This document shows, piece by piece, positions 25,373 to 33,495 of a stretch of DNA of 43,721 nt (position 1 is its first letter; every line of letters starts with the position of its first letter). Source of the stretch: Blautia sp. GTDB taxonomy: Bacteria > Bacillota > Clostridia > Lachnospirales > Lachnospiraceae. The translations under genes were made by a program, and so were the position numbers. Below the pieces are notes generated by a model. It was not told the DNA's origin, ran no database searches, and saw nothing but the letters and a program-made list of their open reading frames with translations. Where the stretch lies: positions 1-43,721 of the forward strand of contig JAMPFM010000022.1 in the NCBI GenBank assembly GCA_023664455.1, read 5' to 3'.

Positions 25373-25516
25373 TCCCTTATTTGATTATTTCTTTATTCTG
25401 CCGGTTCTCTATTTTGCCATTTCCTTATTCTGTTATTTCTCTATTCTGCCATTTTACCATTTTGTCATTTCTTTATTCTACCAGTTCTCTATCCTGCCAG
25501 TTCCTTATTCTTCTAT
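25373..25516. repeat. 16-bp-period tandem repeat upstream of asnS
   Basis: Eight clear units of consensus TTCTTTATTCTGCCAT run without gaps from 25389 to 25516, and a ninth degenerate unit lies at 25373-25388. Units differ at two to five positions, but the 16-bp register is exact throughout. The last unit overlaps the stop codon of the upstream lipoprotein gene (25513-25515). Confidence 0.85.
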
Positions 25517-26577
25517 TCGCTCTGGATATCTGCCTGTTCCACCAGATACTCGATTACCACATCCGCCATCAGATACTCATGAAACGTCTGCTCGTCCGCC
25601 CGCTGCCTAAATTCCTCTACGGACGCATAGCCATACTCCGCCACCCGCTCTTCCATTTCCTGGCTCAGCTCTTCTTCCGTCAGATTCAGACCTTCTGCAT
25701 CTGCAATCGCCTGATACATGATATACTGTTCCGCCATCATTTTGGCTTCTTCACGAAACGTATCCGGGTAAGTTTCTGCGTCCAGATTATAATATTTCTG
25801 CAGGTACGCTTCCAGCTCCATCCCCTGGGATGCGGCCTGCTTCTGCATTCCTTCTGACAGAATCTGATAATGCCTATCCACCATTTTCTCCGGCGGTTCC
25901 TTGAAAATGCAGTTCGCCATAGCAGCCTGTGTGATATCGCTTCTGACACCACTGTCATATGCTTTTACCGCATCTTCATAAAACAGATTGTAAATATAGT
26001 CCCGGTATTCTTCCACCGTGTTACAGTTCTCTATGCCAAGTTCCTGTACGAATGCATCCGTAAGCTCCGGCATTTCTGAAACTGTAATGCCATGAATCGT
26101 CACTTCAAATGAAACAGCAGCTCCCGCCATTTCCGCATTCCTATAATTTTCTGGAAAAGATAAATCCAGCGTTACCGTATCACCAATATTTTTTCCAATT
26201 AATCCCTCTTCAAACCCCGGAATAAAACTGCCGGAACCAATCGTCAACTCCTGTCCCTGCGCCGTGCCGCCGTCGAACGCTACCCCGTCCCGGTAACCGG
26301 CATAGTCGATATTCACCGTATCGCCTTCCTGTACTGCCCTGTCCGTCACCGTCGTCGTAACGGCTCTCTGGGAACGGATATAGTCGATATAAGCATCCAC
26401 ATATTCCTCCGAAACCGAAGGCGCACTCCTGTTTACTTCAATCCCTTTATACTCTCCTAACGTCACATAGTCTGCGGCTTTGATTCCGCTTAAATAAGTA
26501 TCGTCTTTTCCACATGCGGACAATGCTCCCATAAGCAGCACAAACACCGCCAGAAACGCTATTTTCTTTTTTTTCAT
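25513..26577 (-). CDS. Trigger-factor-like FKBP prolyl isomerase lipoprotein
   Basis: The start chosen is the second ATG (26577, MKKKKIAFLAVFVLLMGALS), about 8 nt from AAGG, giving 354 residues. A lipoprotein signal with lipobox LSAC makes it membrane anchored outside the cell. Residues about 85-170 form an FKBP domain (GDTVNIDYAGYRDGVAFDGG, then SFIPGFEEGLIGKNIGDT). The C-terminal helical part (about 175-350) resembles the trigger-factor C-domain and ends in a region like EEELSQEMEERVAEYGYAS. The layout is that of an exported trigger-factor homologue, likely a foldase for secreted proteins. It could be co-transcribed with asnS downstream, although the 164-bp repeat lies between them. Confidence 0.9.
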   Translation of the reverse strand: MKKKKIAFLAVFVLLMGALSACGKDDTYLSGIKAADYVTLGEYKGIEVNRSAPSVSEEYVDAYIDYIRSQRAVTTTVTDRAVQEGDTVNIDYAGYRDGVAFDGGTAQGQELTIGSGSFIPGFEEGLIGKNIGDTVTLDLSFPENYRNAEMAGAAVSFEVTIHGITVSEMPELTDAFVQELGIENCNTVEEYRDYIYNLFYEDAVKAYDSGVRSDITQAAMANCIFKEPPEKMVDRHYQILSEGMQKQAASQGMELEAYLQKYYNLDAETYPDTFREEAKMMAEQYIMYQAIADAEGLNLTEEELSQEMEERVAEYGYASVEEFRQRADEQTFHEYLMADVVIEYLVEQADIQSE

Positions 26578-26689
26578 ATGCATTACCTTTCCTGCTGCCT
26601 ACCCATCCAAACGGGTGCAGCACTATACTAAAATATATCATAAAACCACGTCTCTTAAAAGAGTTTCTTTGCAAAACTTCCGCTTTTCC

Positions 26690-26718
26690 TTGCCTAATAT
26701 TGAAATCAATGGTAAAAT
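26690..26718 (+). promoter_or_regulatory. Sigma-A-type promoter
   Basis: TTGCCT (26690-26695), a 17-nt spacer and TAAAAT (26713-26718) precede the plus-strand membrane protein gene at 26793, giving a leader of about 68 nt that contains a hairpin. Confidence 0.6.
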
Positions 26719-26742
26719 ATTTGAAGCAAAAGCAAGTAAACG

Positions 26743-26769
26743 ATAGAAAGCGCCCTACGGACTTTCTAT
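26743..26769 (+). other. Leader hairpin before the membrane protein gene
   Basis: Perfect 8-bp arms ATAGAAAG (26743-26750) and CTTTCTAT (26762-26769) enclose an 11-nt loop. The hairpin sits between the promoter and the GGGAGG ribosome site. It lacks a T tract, so it is not an obvious terminator and may affect mRNA stability. Confidence 0.5.
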
Positions 26770-26792
26770 TGTCATGAATCGGGAGGTAGCAT

Positions 26793-27269
26793 ATGAGCAC
26801 ATGGCAAATAGTATTATTGTGCATTCTTGCCGTTCTTATTATCGGTATCGTCGTTTTATACTTTTTAGGCAAAAAGATGCAGAAGAAGCAAGAAGCAAGC
26901 CAGGCACAGATAGACGCGATGAAACAGACCGTATCTATGCTGATTATTGACAAGAAACGAATGAAGCTAAAAGACGCCGGTCTGCCCCAGGCAGTTCTCG
27001 ACCAGACGCCCAAACTTTTAAGAAATTCCAAGTTACCCATTGTAAAAGCCAAAGTAGGTCCCCAGATTATGTCCCTGATTTCCGAGGAGAAAATTTTCGA
27101 CTCGATTCCCGTCAAAAAAGAAGTAAAGGCAGTCGTCAGCGGCATCTATATCACGGATGTAAAAGGGCTTCACGGCAAACAGGCGCCTGTAGAGCAAAAG
27201 AAAAAAGGCTTCTTCAAACGTGCGCTTGAAAAAGCACAGGAAAAAGCCGGCGCAACGCCAATCAAATAA
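26793..27269 (+). CDS. Small single-pass membrane protein of unknown function
   Basis: The protein has 158 residues. ATG at 26793 has GGGAGG 6-7 nt upstream. One N-terminal membrane helix (IVLLCILAVLIIGIVVLYFL) leads into a basic cytoplasmic part with an amphipathic helix (KKMQKKQEASQAQIDAMKQT). A compact region at about 60-125 (LPIVKAKVGPQIMSLISEEK, then VKAVVSGIYITDVKG) and a Lys-rich tail follow. I recognise no named family. It is transcribed alone, divergently from the isomerase gene and convergently with the DUF1934 gene. The reverse-strand frame over the same DNA is a shadow. Confidence 0.85.
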   Translation: MSTWQIVLLCILAVLIIGIVVLYFLGKKMQKKQEASQAQIDAMKQTVSMLIIDKKRMKLKDAGLPQAVLDQTPKLLRNSKLPIVKAKVGPQIMSLISEEKIFDSIPVKKEVKAVVSGIYITDVKGLHGKQAPVEQKKKGFFKRALEKAQEKAGATPIK

Positions 27270-27272
27270 GGC

Positions 27273-27716
27273 TTATCCGTTTTCTTTGAAGCGGATTTCC
27301 ATAACGAGACTGCAATCAGTCAGAACATCATAACCGATATCCAGAACATAATCCACATGCACGGTAATCCCCTCGGATTCTCTCGCAATGTGGATTTTTT
27401 TGGTATCAATTTCAAGCGGTATGCTGCCATAGGGTATCTGATAAACCGCCTTGTTTTTCTTATTTTCCTCAAAAACCATGTGTGCGTTTACGAATCCTTT
27501 GCGTATCAGTTCCAGACTGCCGGGCGCAAACTTAACCGTATTTTTGACAGGAGTTTCCACCCCTTCCATACGCTCTTCATACAGTACATAATGTCTGCCG
27601 TCTTTTTCATAATAAACACCGGACGTAAAAGATTCTATCTGTTCCGTTCCCGCCCTGTTCCCCTCCTCCGTGACAAGCTGTAGACCGCGCACGGATATCA
27701 AAACATCTCTCTTCAT
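27273..27716 (-). CDS. DUF1934 family protein
   Basis: The start chosen is ATG at 27716 (MKRDVLISVRGLQ), with GAGGGG 5-6 nt upstream. A GTG two codons earlier lies inside the spacer. The product has 147 residues. The pattern of a small beta-barrel is clear: VLISVRGLQ, FTSGVYYEKDGRHYVLYEER, TVKFAPGSLELIRKG, then IPLEIDTKKIHI and VDYVLDIGYDVLTDC. These match the DUF1934/YwiB family, thought to have a calycin-like fold; its molecular role is not known. It converges with the membrane protein gene, the stop codons being only 3 nt apart. Confidence 0.85.
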   Translation of the reverse strand: MKRDVLISVRGLQLVTEEGNRAGTEQIESFTSGVYYEKDGRHYVLYEERMEGVETPVKNTVKFAPGSLELIRKGFVNAHMVFEENKKNKAVYQIPYGSIPLEIDTKKIHIARESEGITVHVDYVLDIGYDVLTDCSLVMEIRFKENG

Positions 27717-27743
27717 CTGCACCCCTCTCTAGTACTTTTTATT

Positions 27744-27951
27744 TAGGTAATTGTGAAACGAAATTTTAAAAGTGTGTAGTTGCATAGAATATACAATCCA
27801 TAAGCAGGTACTGTGAAAACGCCGGTACTTAGATGCCGTATTTTGGCATCTTATGTACCGCTGCGTTTGAACCGTAGCGAGAGCGTGCCTGCGTTGGATT
27901 GTATATTCTATGCAACGGACGGCTGTAAAATCTTCGTTTCACAATTACCTA
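27744..27951. repeat. Long inverted-repeat element, copy 1
   Basis: Arms of about 63 bp match closely: the left begins TAGGTAATTGTGAAACGAA and the right, read on the minus strand, has AGGTAATTGTGAAACGAAGA. Both share TTGCATAGAATATACAATCC. The centre holds nested stems (AAAACGCCGGTACTTAGATG against CATCTTATGTACCGCTGCGT). The right end overlaps the murI stop codon. The core is shared with the element at 31076, and the left arm with the one at 43653. Confidence 0.85.
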
Positions 27952-28782
27952 GTACTCCTCTATCGGAATAACCTTGGCAGAAAGAATCCCATACGGAATA
28001 ATCGAATTGGCAAACTTCTGGAATTTTCCCGCCGCATCGCTTACAAAAAAGCGGTAAAGTTCCGTTCCCAGCTCCGGTCTCTTCGTACTCCCGATTCCCT
28101 CTTTTTCTAACAATGCCTTTAATTCCCTTGCCGTCTCATAGGCGGGATTCACCAGCGTTACTTTATCCCCCATGATTCTCGCTATCGTAGAGCGTATCAT
28201 CGGATAATGGGTGCAGCCGAGAATCAGCGTGTCAATATCAATATCAATCAGCTCCGACAGATACCTTCCGGCAATCTCATCCGTCACGGGGTCTTCCCAT
28301 AACCCTTCTTCCACAAGCGGCACAAACAGGGGGCACGCCTTTCCAATAATTCTGACACTCTTGTCATTTTTTTCTATGTATCGGTTATAAATACCGCTTC
28401 CGATGGTTGCTTCCGTTGCAATCACGCCTATTTTGCCATTGTGTGTCGCTTCCAGCGCGGCTTTTGCCCCCGGTCTGACGACGCCGATAATGGGCAGCGG
28501 CGCTTCTTTTTCCAGCTCATCCAGCGCATAGGCGCTTGCCGTATTACACGCAACGACGATTGCCTTGACTTCCTGCGTCTGCAGAAACCTGACAATCTGC
28601 CCGGAAAACCGGGTCACGGTCTCGCGGGATTTGCTGCCATAGGGCACCCGCGCCGTATCGCCGAAATATACAATCCGTTCGTTCGGAAGCTGGCGCATGA
28701 TTTCCCTTGCCACCGTCAGCCCGCCGACCCCCGAATCAAAAACGCCAATCGGCGCATTGCAAAGTGATTCCTTTTCTTTCAT
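27949..28782 (-). CDS. murI: Glutamate racemase
   Basis: This 277-residue protein is the usual MurI length. It shows the two catalytic cysteine motifs, VVACNTASAYALDELE (about 72) and LILGCTHYPMIRS (about 185), and the N-terminal substrate loop GVFDSGVGGLTVAREI. The family interconverts L- and D-glutamate to supply D-Glu for peptidoglycan stem peptides. ATG 28782 is preceded by GAGG close by and AGGAG further up. An inverted-repeat element abuts the stop codon, and an 11-bp tandem repeat lies upstream. Confidence 0.97.
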   Translation of the reverse strand: MKEKESLCNAPIGVFDSGVGGLTVAREIMRQLPNERIVYFGDTARVPYGSKSRETVTRFSGQIVRFLQTQEVKAIVVACNTASAYALDELEKEAPLPIIGVVRPGAKAALEATHNGKIGVIATEATIGSGIYNRYIEKNDKSVRIIGKACPLFVPLVEEGLWEDPVTDEIAGRYLSELIDIDIDTLILGCTHYPMIRSTIARIMGDKVTLVNPAYETARELKALLEKEGIGSTKRPELGTELYRFFVSDAAGKFQKFANSIIPYGILSAKVIPIEEY

Positions 28783-28809
28783 GTCCTCTTAGACTCCTGC
28801 TATTTTTAT

Positions 28810-28898
28810 GCATCTTTCGTATATCCTCTGTATATCTTTTTGTATCTCTTTCGTGCATCATTTATGTATCTTTTGTATATCCTGCACACATCATTTAT
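28810..28898. repeat. 11-bp-period tandem repeat upstream of murI
   Basis: Eight units close to GTATCTTTTGT run from 28810 to 28898; seven are exactly 11 bp and one is 12 bp. They fill the gap between murI and the small membrane protein gene, whose stop codon (28891-28893) lies in the last unit. Confidence 0.75.
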
Positions 28899-29190
28899 TT
28901 TCAAACTGCTGCAGCCATTCCCATAATCTGCCCGTTATGACAACCTGCTTATCTTGCGCCTCTGCGTCCAAAAAGGAAAGCGGCATCTCTGTTTTGTCGT
29001 CCAGAAACAGGTTTCGCCCATTAGCCGCAGCGTCTTCGTCCGAAAATGTGCTTTCTGCATCACAGACCACCTCATAAGTATCCTGCGGGAAACACAAATC
29101 CGGGTATAGGATAAACCACCACACGCAAGATGCGGCAACCGCGGCTGTTCCCATGACTTTAAAACGCCACTGGCCTTTCCTGAAATCCAT
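28891..29190 (-). CDS. Small membrane-anchored protein of unknown function
   Basis: The gene encodes 99 residues. ATG at 29190 has a perfect AAGGAGG site 7 nt upstream, which marks it as real. A short basic N-terminus is followed by one hydrophobic segment (VMGTAAVAASCVWWFILYP), which could be an uncleaved signal anchor. An acidic extracellular part then has a small conserved-looking ending (QVVITGRLWEWLQQF). No known domain is evident. It lies directly upstream of murI and may share its transcript. Confidence 0.75.
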   Translation of the reverse strand: MDFRKGQWRFKVMGTAAVAASCVWWFILYPDLCFPQDTYEVVCDAESTFSDEDAAANGRNLFLDDKTEMPLSFLDAEAQDKQVVITGRLWEWLQQFENK

Positions 29191-29314
29191 ACCGATACCT
29201 CCTTATTTCTACTCAGAATCCACGTCTGATTTCCTAAGGAGTATTCCCTGTCTTTTCCAAAATATTCCGCTTCTGACTCGATGCCTCTAAATCCAATGTT
29301 TCCGCAGCATCTTG

Positions 29315-29995
29315 CTATTTACCGTTTTCCATGCGTATCTGCCGGATAATGGATTTTTCCTGTTTGTCGATATGCTCTCTCGCCGCCTGCGCTGCTTTTT
29401 CCTTATCCCGCGCTAAGATGCTTTCATAAATCATTCTATGCTCTTCCACTAAATGAATATGTTCTTTTTCATCCTTAATATATTCAAAACGATAACGATA
29501 CATCTGCTCCGACAGATTGCTGATTAGCTGTATCAGTCTCTGATTGCCGGTCGCCGCCACGATGATATCATGCAGCGCCACGTCCGCCTCTGCAATTACC
29601 GTTGCGCTGCCGGTTGCTACCGCTTTCTCAAAATCGTCGCACGCTTTTTTCAGGCGGGCAGTCTCTTCCTCGGTAATCCTCTCACATGCAAGCTCCGCGC
29701 AAAGCGCGTCCAACGCACGTCTGACTTCCAGCACATCTTTTAGATTTTTCTCCGTAATCTGCGCCACTTCTGCGCCGCGCCGCGGAATCATCGTAACAAG
29801 CCCCTCTAATTCCAACTTTCTGATGGCTTCCCTGATAGGCGTCCGGCTAACGCCCAGCTGGTCGGCAAGATGGATTTCCATCAGCCGCTCCCCCGGCTTT
29901 AACTCCCCGGTCAAAATCGCCTTCCTGAGCGTGTTGAAAACAACATCCCGCAAAGGAAGAAATTCATTCATATTCGTTTGAAATCGGCTATCCAT
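29315..29995 (-). CDS. GntR-family (FadR subfamily) transcription regulator
   Basis: The start chosen is ATG at 29995 (MDSRFQTNMNEFLPLRDVVF) because GGAGG lies 7 nt upstream; earlier ATGs are too close to it. The product has 226 residues. The winged-helix N-domain shows TLRKAILTGELKPGERLMEI and LGVSRTPIREAIRKLELEGL. The C-terminal FCD helical domain (about 95-215) carries the metal-binding-type residues of the family (D in EADVALHDIIVAATGN and H in EEHRMIYESI). FCD regulators respond to small carboxylates. No metabolic partner gene is adjacent, so its ligand cannot be inferred. Confidence 0.93.
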   Translation of the reverse strand: MDSRFQTNMNEFLPLRDVVFNTLRKAILTGELKPGERLMEIHLADQLGVSRTPIREAIRKLELEGLVTMIPRRGAEVAQITEKNLKDVLEVRRALDALCAELACERITEEETARLKKACDDFEKAVATGSATVIAEADVALHDIIVAATGNQRLIQLISNLSEQMYRYRFEYIKDEKEHIHLVEEHRMIYESILARDKEKAAQAAREHIDKQEKSIIRQIRMENGK

Positions 29996-30051
29996 ACGCA
30001 TTCCTCCTTCAAGCAACTGAATATTATTTAAAAAAATCCATAAAACATTCC

Positions 30052-30921
30052 CTATAAACGAACTGCAAATCCCGTTATAAAAACCTGTGCCGCCAGTCCC
30101 AGCTCCCGAATCCGCCCGGCCGCTTCCGCAGCAGATTTTTCTTCTGTAAAAAGACCAAAAACAGAAGGTCCGCTTCCACTCATCAGCGCATTTTTTGCGC
30201 CTTTTTCCAGCATCAGGTCTTTTATCCTGTCAATGATTGGATATTCCCGCACGGTTACAGTTTCCAGCACGTTACCCAGCCTTTCTGCAATCCCGTCCAG
30301 ATTTTCTTCCCGGATTGCCTGTATCATCCCGTCGATATCCGGGTGCCAGGGCAGTGTGTCTGCATGCAGGTTTTCATAGACAAATTTCGTGGACACATCG
30401 ATATCCGGCTTGGCAATCACCAGAATGCATTGAGGCGGTTCTGACAGCGGCGTCAGAATTTCACCGACTCCCCGTGCCAAGGCTGTGCCGCCCAGCAGAC
30501 AATAAGGGATATCCGCCCCCAAAGTCACACCAAGCGCCTGTAACTGTTCCAGCGTATAGCCAAGCGAAAAAAGCTCGTTTAGTCCCAGAAGCGTTGCCGC
30601 CGCGTCCGCGCTTCCCCCTGCCATGCCCGCTGCAATCGGAATCCTTTTTTCCAGGGAAATTTCTACGCCCTGCCTAACGCCCGCTTCCCGTAAGAGCAGA
30701 TTTGCCGCGCGGCAGATTAAATTATCCGCGCCCGCAGAAAGCCCTTCTTTATCAATCTTCAAAACAACGCCCGGCTCCGCTTTTTTCTCAAATAACAGCG
30801 TATCATAAATATCTACCGTCTGCATAATCATCTTCACTTCATGATAGCCGTCTTCCCTGCGCCGCAGCACATCCAGCCCCAGATTAATTTTGGCATATGC
30901 CTTTTTCGTGATTCGCCCCAT
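30052..30921 (-). CDS. ispE: 4-diphosphocytidyl-2-C-methyl-D-erythritol kinase
   Basis: The 289-residue length is typical for IspE. It is a GHMP kinase with the N-terminal AYAKINLGLDVLRRREDGYH, the ATP-binding glycine motif PIAAGMAGGSADAAATLLGL (about 92-112) and the C-terminal LMSGSGPSVFGLF motif. It phosphorylates CDP-methylerythritol in the methylerythritol (MEP) route to isoprenoids, so this organism uses that route. The ATG has AAGGGG 4-5 nt upstream. Upstream (30922-31366) there is no gene, only the inverted-repeat element and the next terminator. Confidence 0.96.
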   Translation of the reverse strand: MGRITKKAYAKINLGLDVLRRREDGYHEVKMIMQTVDIYDTLLFEKKAEPGVVLKIDKEGLSAGADNLICRAANLLLREAGVRQGVEISLEKRIPIAAGMAGGSADAAATLLGLNELFSLGYTLEQLQALGVTLGADIPYCLLGGTALARGVGEILTPLSEPPQCILVIAKPDIDVSTKFVYENLHADTLPWHPDIDGMIQAIREENLDGIAERLGNVLETVTVREYPIIDRIKDLMLEKGAKNALMSGSGPSVFGLFTEEKSAAEAAGRIRELGLAAQVFITGFAVRL

Positions 30922-31075
30922 AACGCCCCTTCACAGTTCCCTGTTTTCCAATATCTATTTTTATCCTCATCCGCTTTTGTCCACGGATATCTTTTTGTAT
31001 ACAGTATCCATTCTATAGATTGTACTTTATTTTATACAATCCATTTCCCTTTGTCAAGATTCCGGGGGATACAAA

Positions 31076-31298
31076 CACGGAAATCTATTTTCAGTCAGCT
31101 CCTTAACATAGACTGGCAGGACAGATAGACATCCCACGAAGGTCCTTGAAAAACGCCGGTTCTTAGTGAAAAAGGCGCAATGCGGCTTTTGAACTTAGTA
31201 CCGTTGCGTTTTTCACGGAGCAAGAGCGTGCCTTCGCGGGATGTCTATCTGCCCTGCCACTTCAATATTTACATGCTGACTGAAAATTGATTTCCGTG
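31076..31298. repeat. Long inverted-repeat element, copy 2
   Basis: Arms of about 100 bp: the left begins CACGGAAATCTATTTTCAGT and the right, read on the minus strand, begins CACGGAAATCAATTTTCAGT. Both contain CAGATAGACATCCC and GCGAAGG. The core words AAAACGCCGGTTCTTAG, AGTACCGTTGCGTTTT and CAAGAGCGTGCC are shared with copy 1 at 27744, although the outer arms differ. Confidence 0.85.
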
Positions 31299-31304
31299 AG
31301 ATAC

Positions 31305-31348
31305 AAAAAACCCTCGACAAAAAAGTCTTCCTTTCCTGTCAAGGGTTT
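31305..31348 (-). terminator. Rho-independent terminator
   Basis: On the minus strand AAACCCTTGACA and TGTCGAGGGTTT form a stem (one mismatch), followed by a run of T residues. It lies about 20 nt after the stop codon at 31367, and ends the transcript of that gene. Confidence 0.85.
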
Positions 31349-31366
31349 TATTTTATCCGCTATCTT

Positions 31367-31996
31367 TTAGTTTTCCGTCGTAAGCCCTGCATCTTCTTTC
31401 AGCTTATCAAACTTCTCCATAACAGCGTCATATGTTTTCTGGGAAATCTCCGGCAGGTCTCCGCCCCAGGTGCCTCCCGCCTGTTTATAACCTTTTTTAA
31501 ACGCTTCCCGCATCTCTTCAATCTTATCCGGATCGCCGCCTGTCAGTGCCGTGGCAAAATCAATAATACGGCTGGACGTCTGCTCTACACCCCAGTATCC
31601 GTCTTCTGCAATATCTTTCTGCGCCTGTGCCTGGGTAACAGGGTCTACTTCCAGTTTACCGCCGGCAAGAATGCTCCAGATTCCGTTTGCATTATTATAA
31701 GTCTGACCCTGTTTGGTCATCAACTGCTCTACGATATTCTGCAGCTGCTGTTGTCTATTCTGTTGATCTGCTTTTAATTTAGCAATCAGATCCGTATTCT
31801 GGGTATAGGTTTTCTTTACAGGACTTGTTGCCGTCTCTGTATCTTTGCCCGGCTCATAAACAACGCCTGCTTCTGCGCTCGTAGCCACAGATTCTGTTTT
31901 GGTTTGTTCTTCTGCTGCTTTGGCAGCAGATGCGGGCTGGCTTGTCTGATACGCCTCGTAGGTGCCGACTGCACCTGTAACTCCGTTTACACTCAT
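31367..31996 (-). CDS. Conserved protein of unknown function
   Basis: The start chosen is ATG at 31996 (MSVNGVTGAVGTYEAYQTSQ) with a perfect AAGGAGG 7 nt upstream, giving 209 residues. The N-terminal 75 residues are low-complexity, rich in Ala, Thr and Glu. Residues 75-115 are a helical Gln-rich stretch (LKADQQNRQQQLQNIVEQLM). Residues 130-205 form a compact domain with EDGYWGVEQTSSRIIDFATA, KIEEMREAFKKGYKQ and TYDAVMEKFDKL. No signal peptide or membrane helix is seen. I recall similar proteins in Lachnospiraceae without a reliable function. It has its own terminator, and an unusual promoter region (TTCGATATAG) lies upstream. Confidence 0.8.
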   Translation of the reverse strand: MSVNGVTGAVGTYEAYQTSQPASAAKAAEEQTKTESVATSAEAGVVYEPGKDTETATSPVKKTYTQNTDLIAKLKADQQNRQQQLQNIVEQLMTKQGQTYNNANGIWSILAGGKLEVDPVTQAQAQKDIAEDGYWGVEQTSSRIIDFATALTGGDPDKIEEMREAFKKGYKQAGGTWGGDLPEISQKTYDAVMEKFDKLKEDAGLTTEN

Positions 31997-32164
31997 GCTT
32001 ATCCCTCCTTGGAAATTTATAATCACTGATTACGCAGATCGGAAGTCTGCTGTTTCTACATACTATATCGAACCGTTTTTCTTAAAAGATTAGGGCAAAA
32101 TAGAAATATTTTCCGATTCTGCGCACCTTCCATGACAAATCCGCGTCCGTTTATAGCATCCGTT

Positions 32165-32650
32165 TTATTTTTTCTTATAATTATTGTTATTATCTTTATT
32201 ATTACTGTCTGCGGACTCGCCGGAAGCGTTATCCTTATTCTGTTTATCCGCATCATCAGCGGCTTTGTTATTCGCCGTATAGGTGGATGATTCGGCTGTC
32301 ATCGTACATCTTCCGTCAAAGCATGCATCCTCATCGATAACAAGGGATTTCGCAGAAATATTGCCGACGATTTTACCGGTGGAAAGCAGCTCGATTTTGC
32401 CATTGGCTACGATATCGCCCTCTACCTTGCCTGATATCAGCACACTCTGGGCAGTAATATCACCTTTAATCTGTCCGTCGATACCGACGATCAACTGCTC
32501 CTTGCAGTCACAGTTGCCATTCAAAGTCCCGTCTATGCAGACAGTTTCGGGGGCGGACAAATCGCCGTCAAATATCGCGCCTTTCCCAATCAGCGTCCCC
32601 ACCTTGGCTCTTGCGTCCCCTGAATTGGACGTTTTGTTTTTCTTCATCAT
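32165..32650 (-). CDS. Bactofilin (polymer-forming cytoskeletal protein)
   Basis: This 161-residue protein has ATG at 32650 with AGGAGG 8 nt upstream. The core at about 15-115 is the right-handed beta-helix pattern of bactofilins: regular hydrophobic triplets with glycines (TLIGKGAIFDGDLSAPE, VGIDGQIKGDITAQSVLISG, KVEGDIVANGKIELLSTGKI). It is flanked by disordered tails, the C-terminal one rich in Asp, Asn and Lys. Bactofilins polymerise without nucleotide and localise cell-wall enzymes. The gene directly follows a LytM/M23-like membrane protein gene (gap about 18 nt), the usual CcmA/M23 pairing. Confidence 0.93.
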   Translation of the reverse strand: MMKKNKTSNSGDARAKVGTLIGKGAIFDGDLSAPETVCIDGTLNGNCDCKEQLIVGIDGQIKGDITAQSVLISGKVEGDIVANGKIELLSTGKIVGNISAKSLVIDEDACFDGRCTMTAESSTYTANNKAADDADKQNKDNASGESADSNNKDNNNNYKKK

Positions 32651-32668
32651 AATTGTATCCTCCTCTTT

Positions 32669-33412
32669 TTACCCTTTTGCTTCTATCACCGTCAGCGGAT
32701 CTATCGGCTCGCCTTCAAAGGTAATCTGATAGTCCAGCTGCGTATCGTCTACTGTAATCGTAAATAATGTATCTCCAGCTTCCACCAACGCGCCTTCACT
32801 CGTCAGCACTTCCGCTTCCTGACGGCACATATAGCGGCTCTTATACCCTTTTTCATGTTCCACTTCTATAATCACAGGATAGGTATCATCGGATGTAACC
32901 GATACAATTACACCGCTTCCCGTCGCAATAATATTCCCTTCTATATGGGTATTGATGGAAAGATAAGGCGTTTCCTCAGAATAAGAGGACAATACGGCGC
33001 TGATTCCCGAAGAGGGATAACGGCGCGGAATCATGGATTCACTTTCTTTCTCAGGCTCCGGCTCTGCTGTCTCTTCTTCTTTCGCGCTTTCCACAACGGC
33101 GCGCAGCGCTTCATTTTCCTGCTCCAGTATCTGCTTTTCCTCTCCCAGGGTTGTCTTTTCTGTCTCTAACTGCTTAATCGTCTCTTCCTGAGACGCAATC
33201 TGCGCATTCAGCTCTTTTTGCACGCCGCCCGAAGGGTGAATCTTATAAATCATCCATCCCATCAATCCTACGGCAGCGCAAAGCAGGACAAACAAAACAA
33301 CAAGCAGACGAAGGACTGCCCGTGAAATGTGAAATTTTCTGTTGTCCCGACCCGTATGGGATATCAGAAGTATGGAAAAAGATTCTTTATGTTTATGCCC
33401 TTTACGTTTCAT
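32669..33412 (-). CDS. Catalytically degenerate LytM/M23-like membrane protein
   Basis: The start chosen is ATG at 33412 (MKRKGHKHKESFSILLISHT), about 5 nt from GGGGA, giving 247 residues. A basic cytoplasmic N-terminus, one membrane helix (LLVVLFVLLCAAVGLMGWMI), a coiled coil (about 70-115) and a C-terminal LytM-type beta domain (about 145-245) follow. The fold pattern is clear (IEVEHEKGYKSRYMCRQEAE, then GALVEAGDTLFTITV and FEGEPIDP). However, the H-x-H catalytic pair of M23 enzymes is replaced by LDYQITFE, and the first site reads HIEGN instead of HxGxD. It is therefore unlikely to be a peptidase. It probably works with the bactofilin encoded just downstream, as a regulator or anchor. Confidence 0.88.
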   Translation of the reverse strand: MKRKGHKHKESFSILLISHTGRDNRKFHISRAVLRLLVVLFVLLCAAVGLMGWMIYKIHPSGGVQKELNAQIASQEETIKQLETEKTTLGEEKQILEQENEALRAVVESAKEEETAEPEPEKESESMIPRRYPSSGISAVLSSYSEETPYLSINTHIEGNIIATGSGVIVSVTSDDTYPVIIEVEHEKGYKSRYMCRQEAEVLTSEGALVEAGDTLFTITVDDTQLDYQITFEGEPIDPLTVIEAKG

Positions 33413-33495
33413 ATCGTTCCCCATCCTACAAATTGCCGCAAAAAAATAGCTGCTAAGTAATCACTAAATTTCTATGATTTAAACGCTACTTGTCT

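Noticed and set aside
25373-25516. CRISPR array
   Set aside because: The 16-bp units are contiguous with no unique spacers and no cas genes are present.
26447-27145. Minus-strand frame of 232 codons with several hydrophobic stretches
   Set aside because: It runs antisense through the lipoprotein and the well-supported plus-strand membrane gene and has no ribosome site. It is a shadow.
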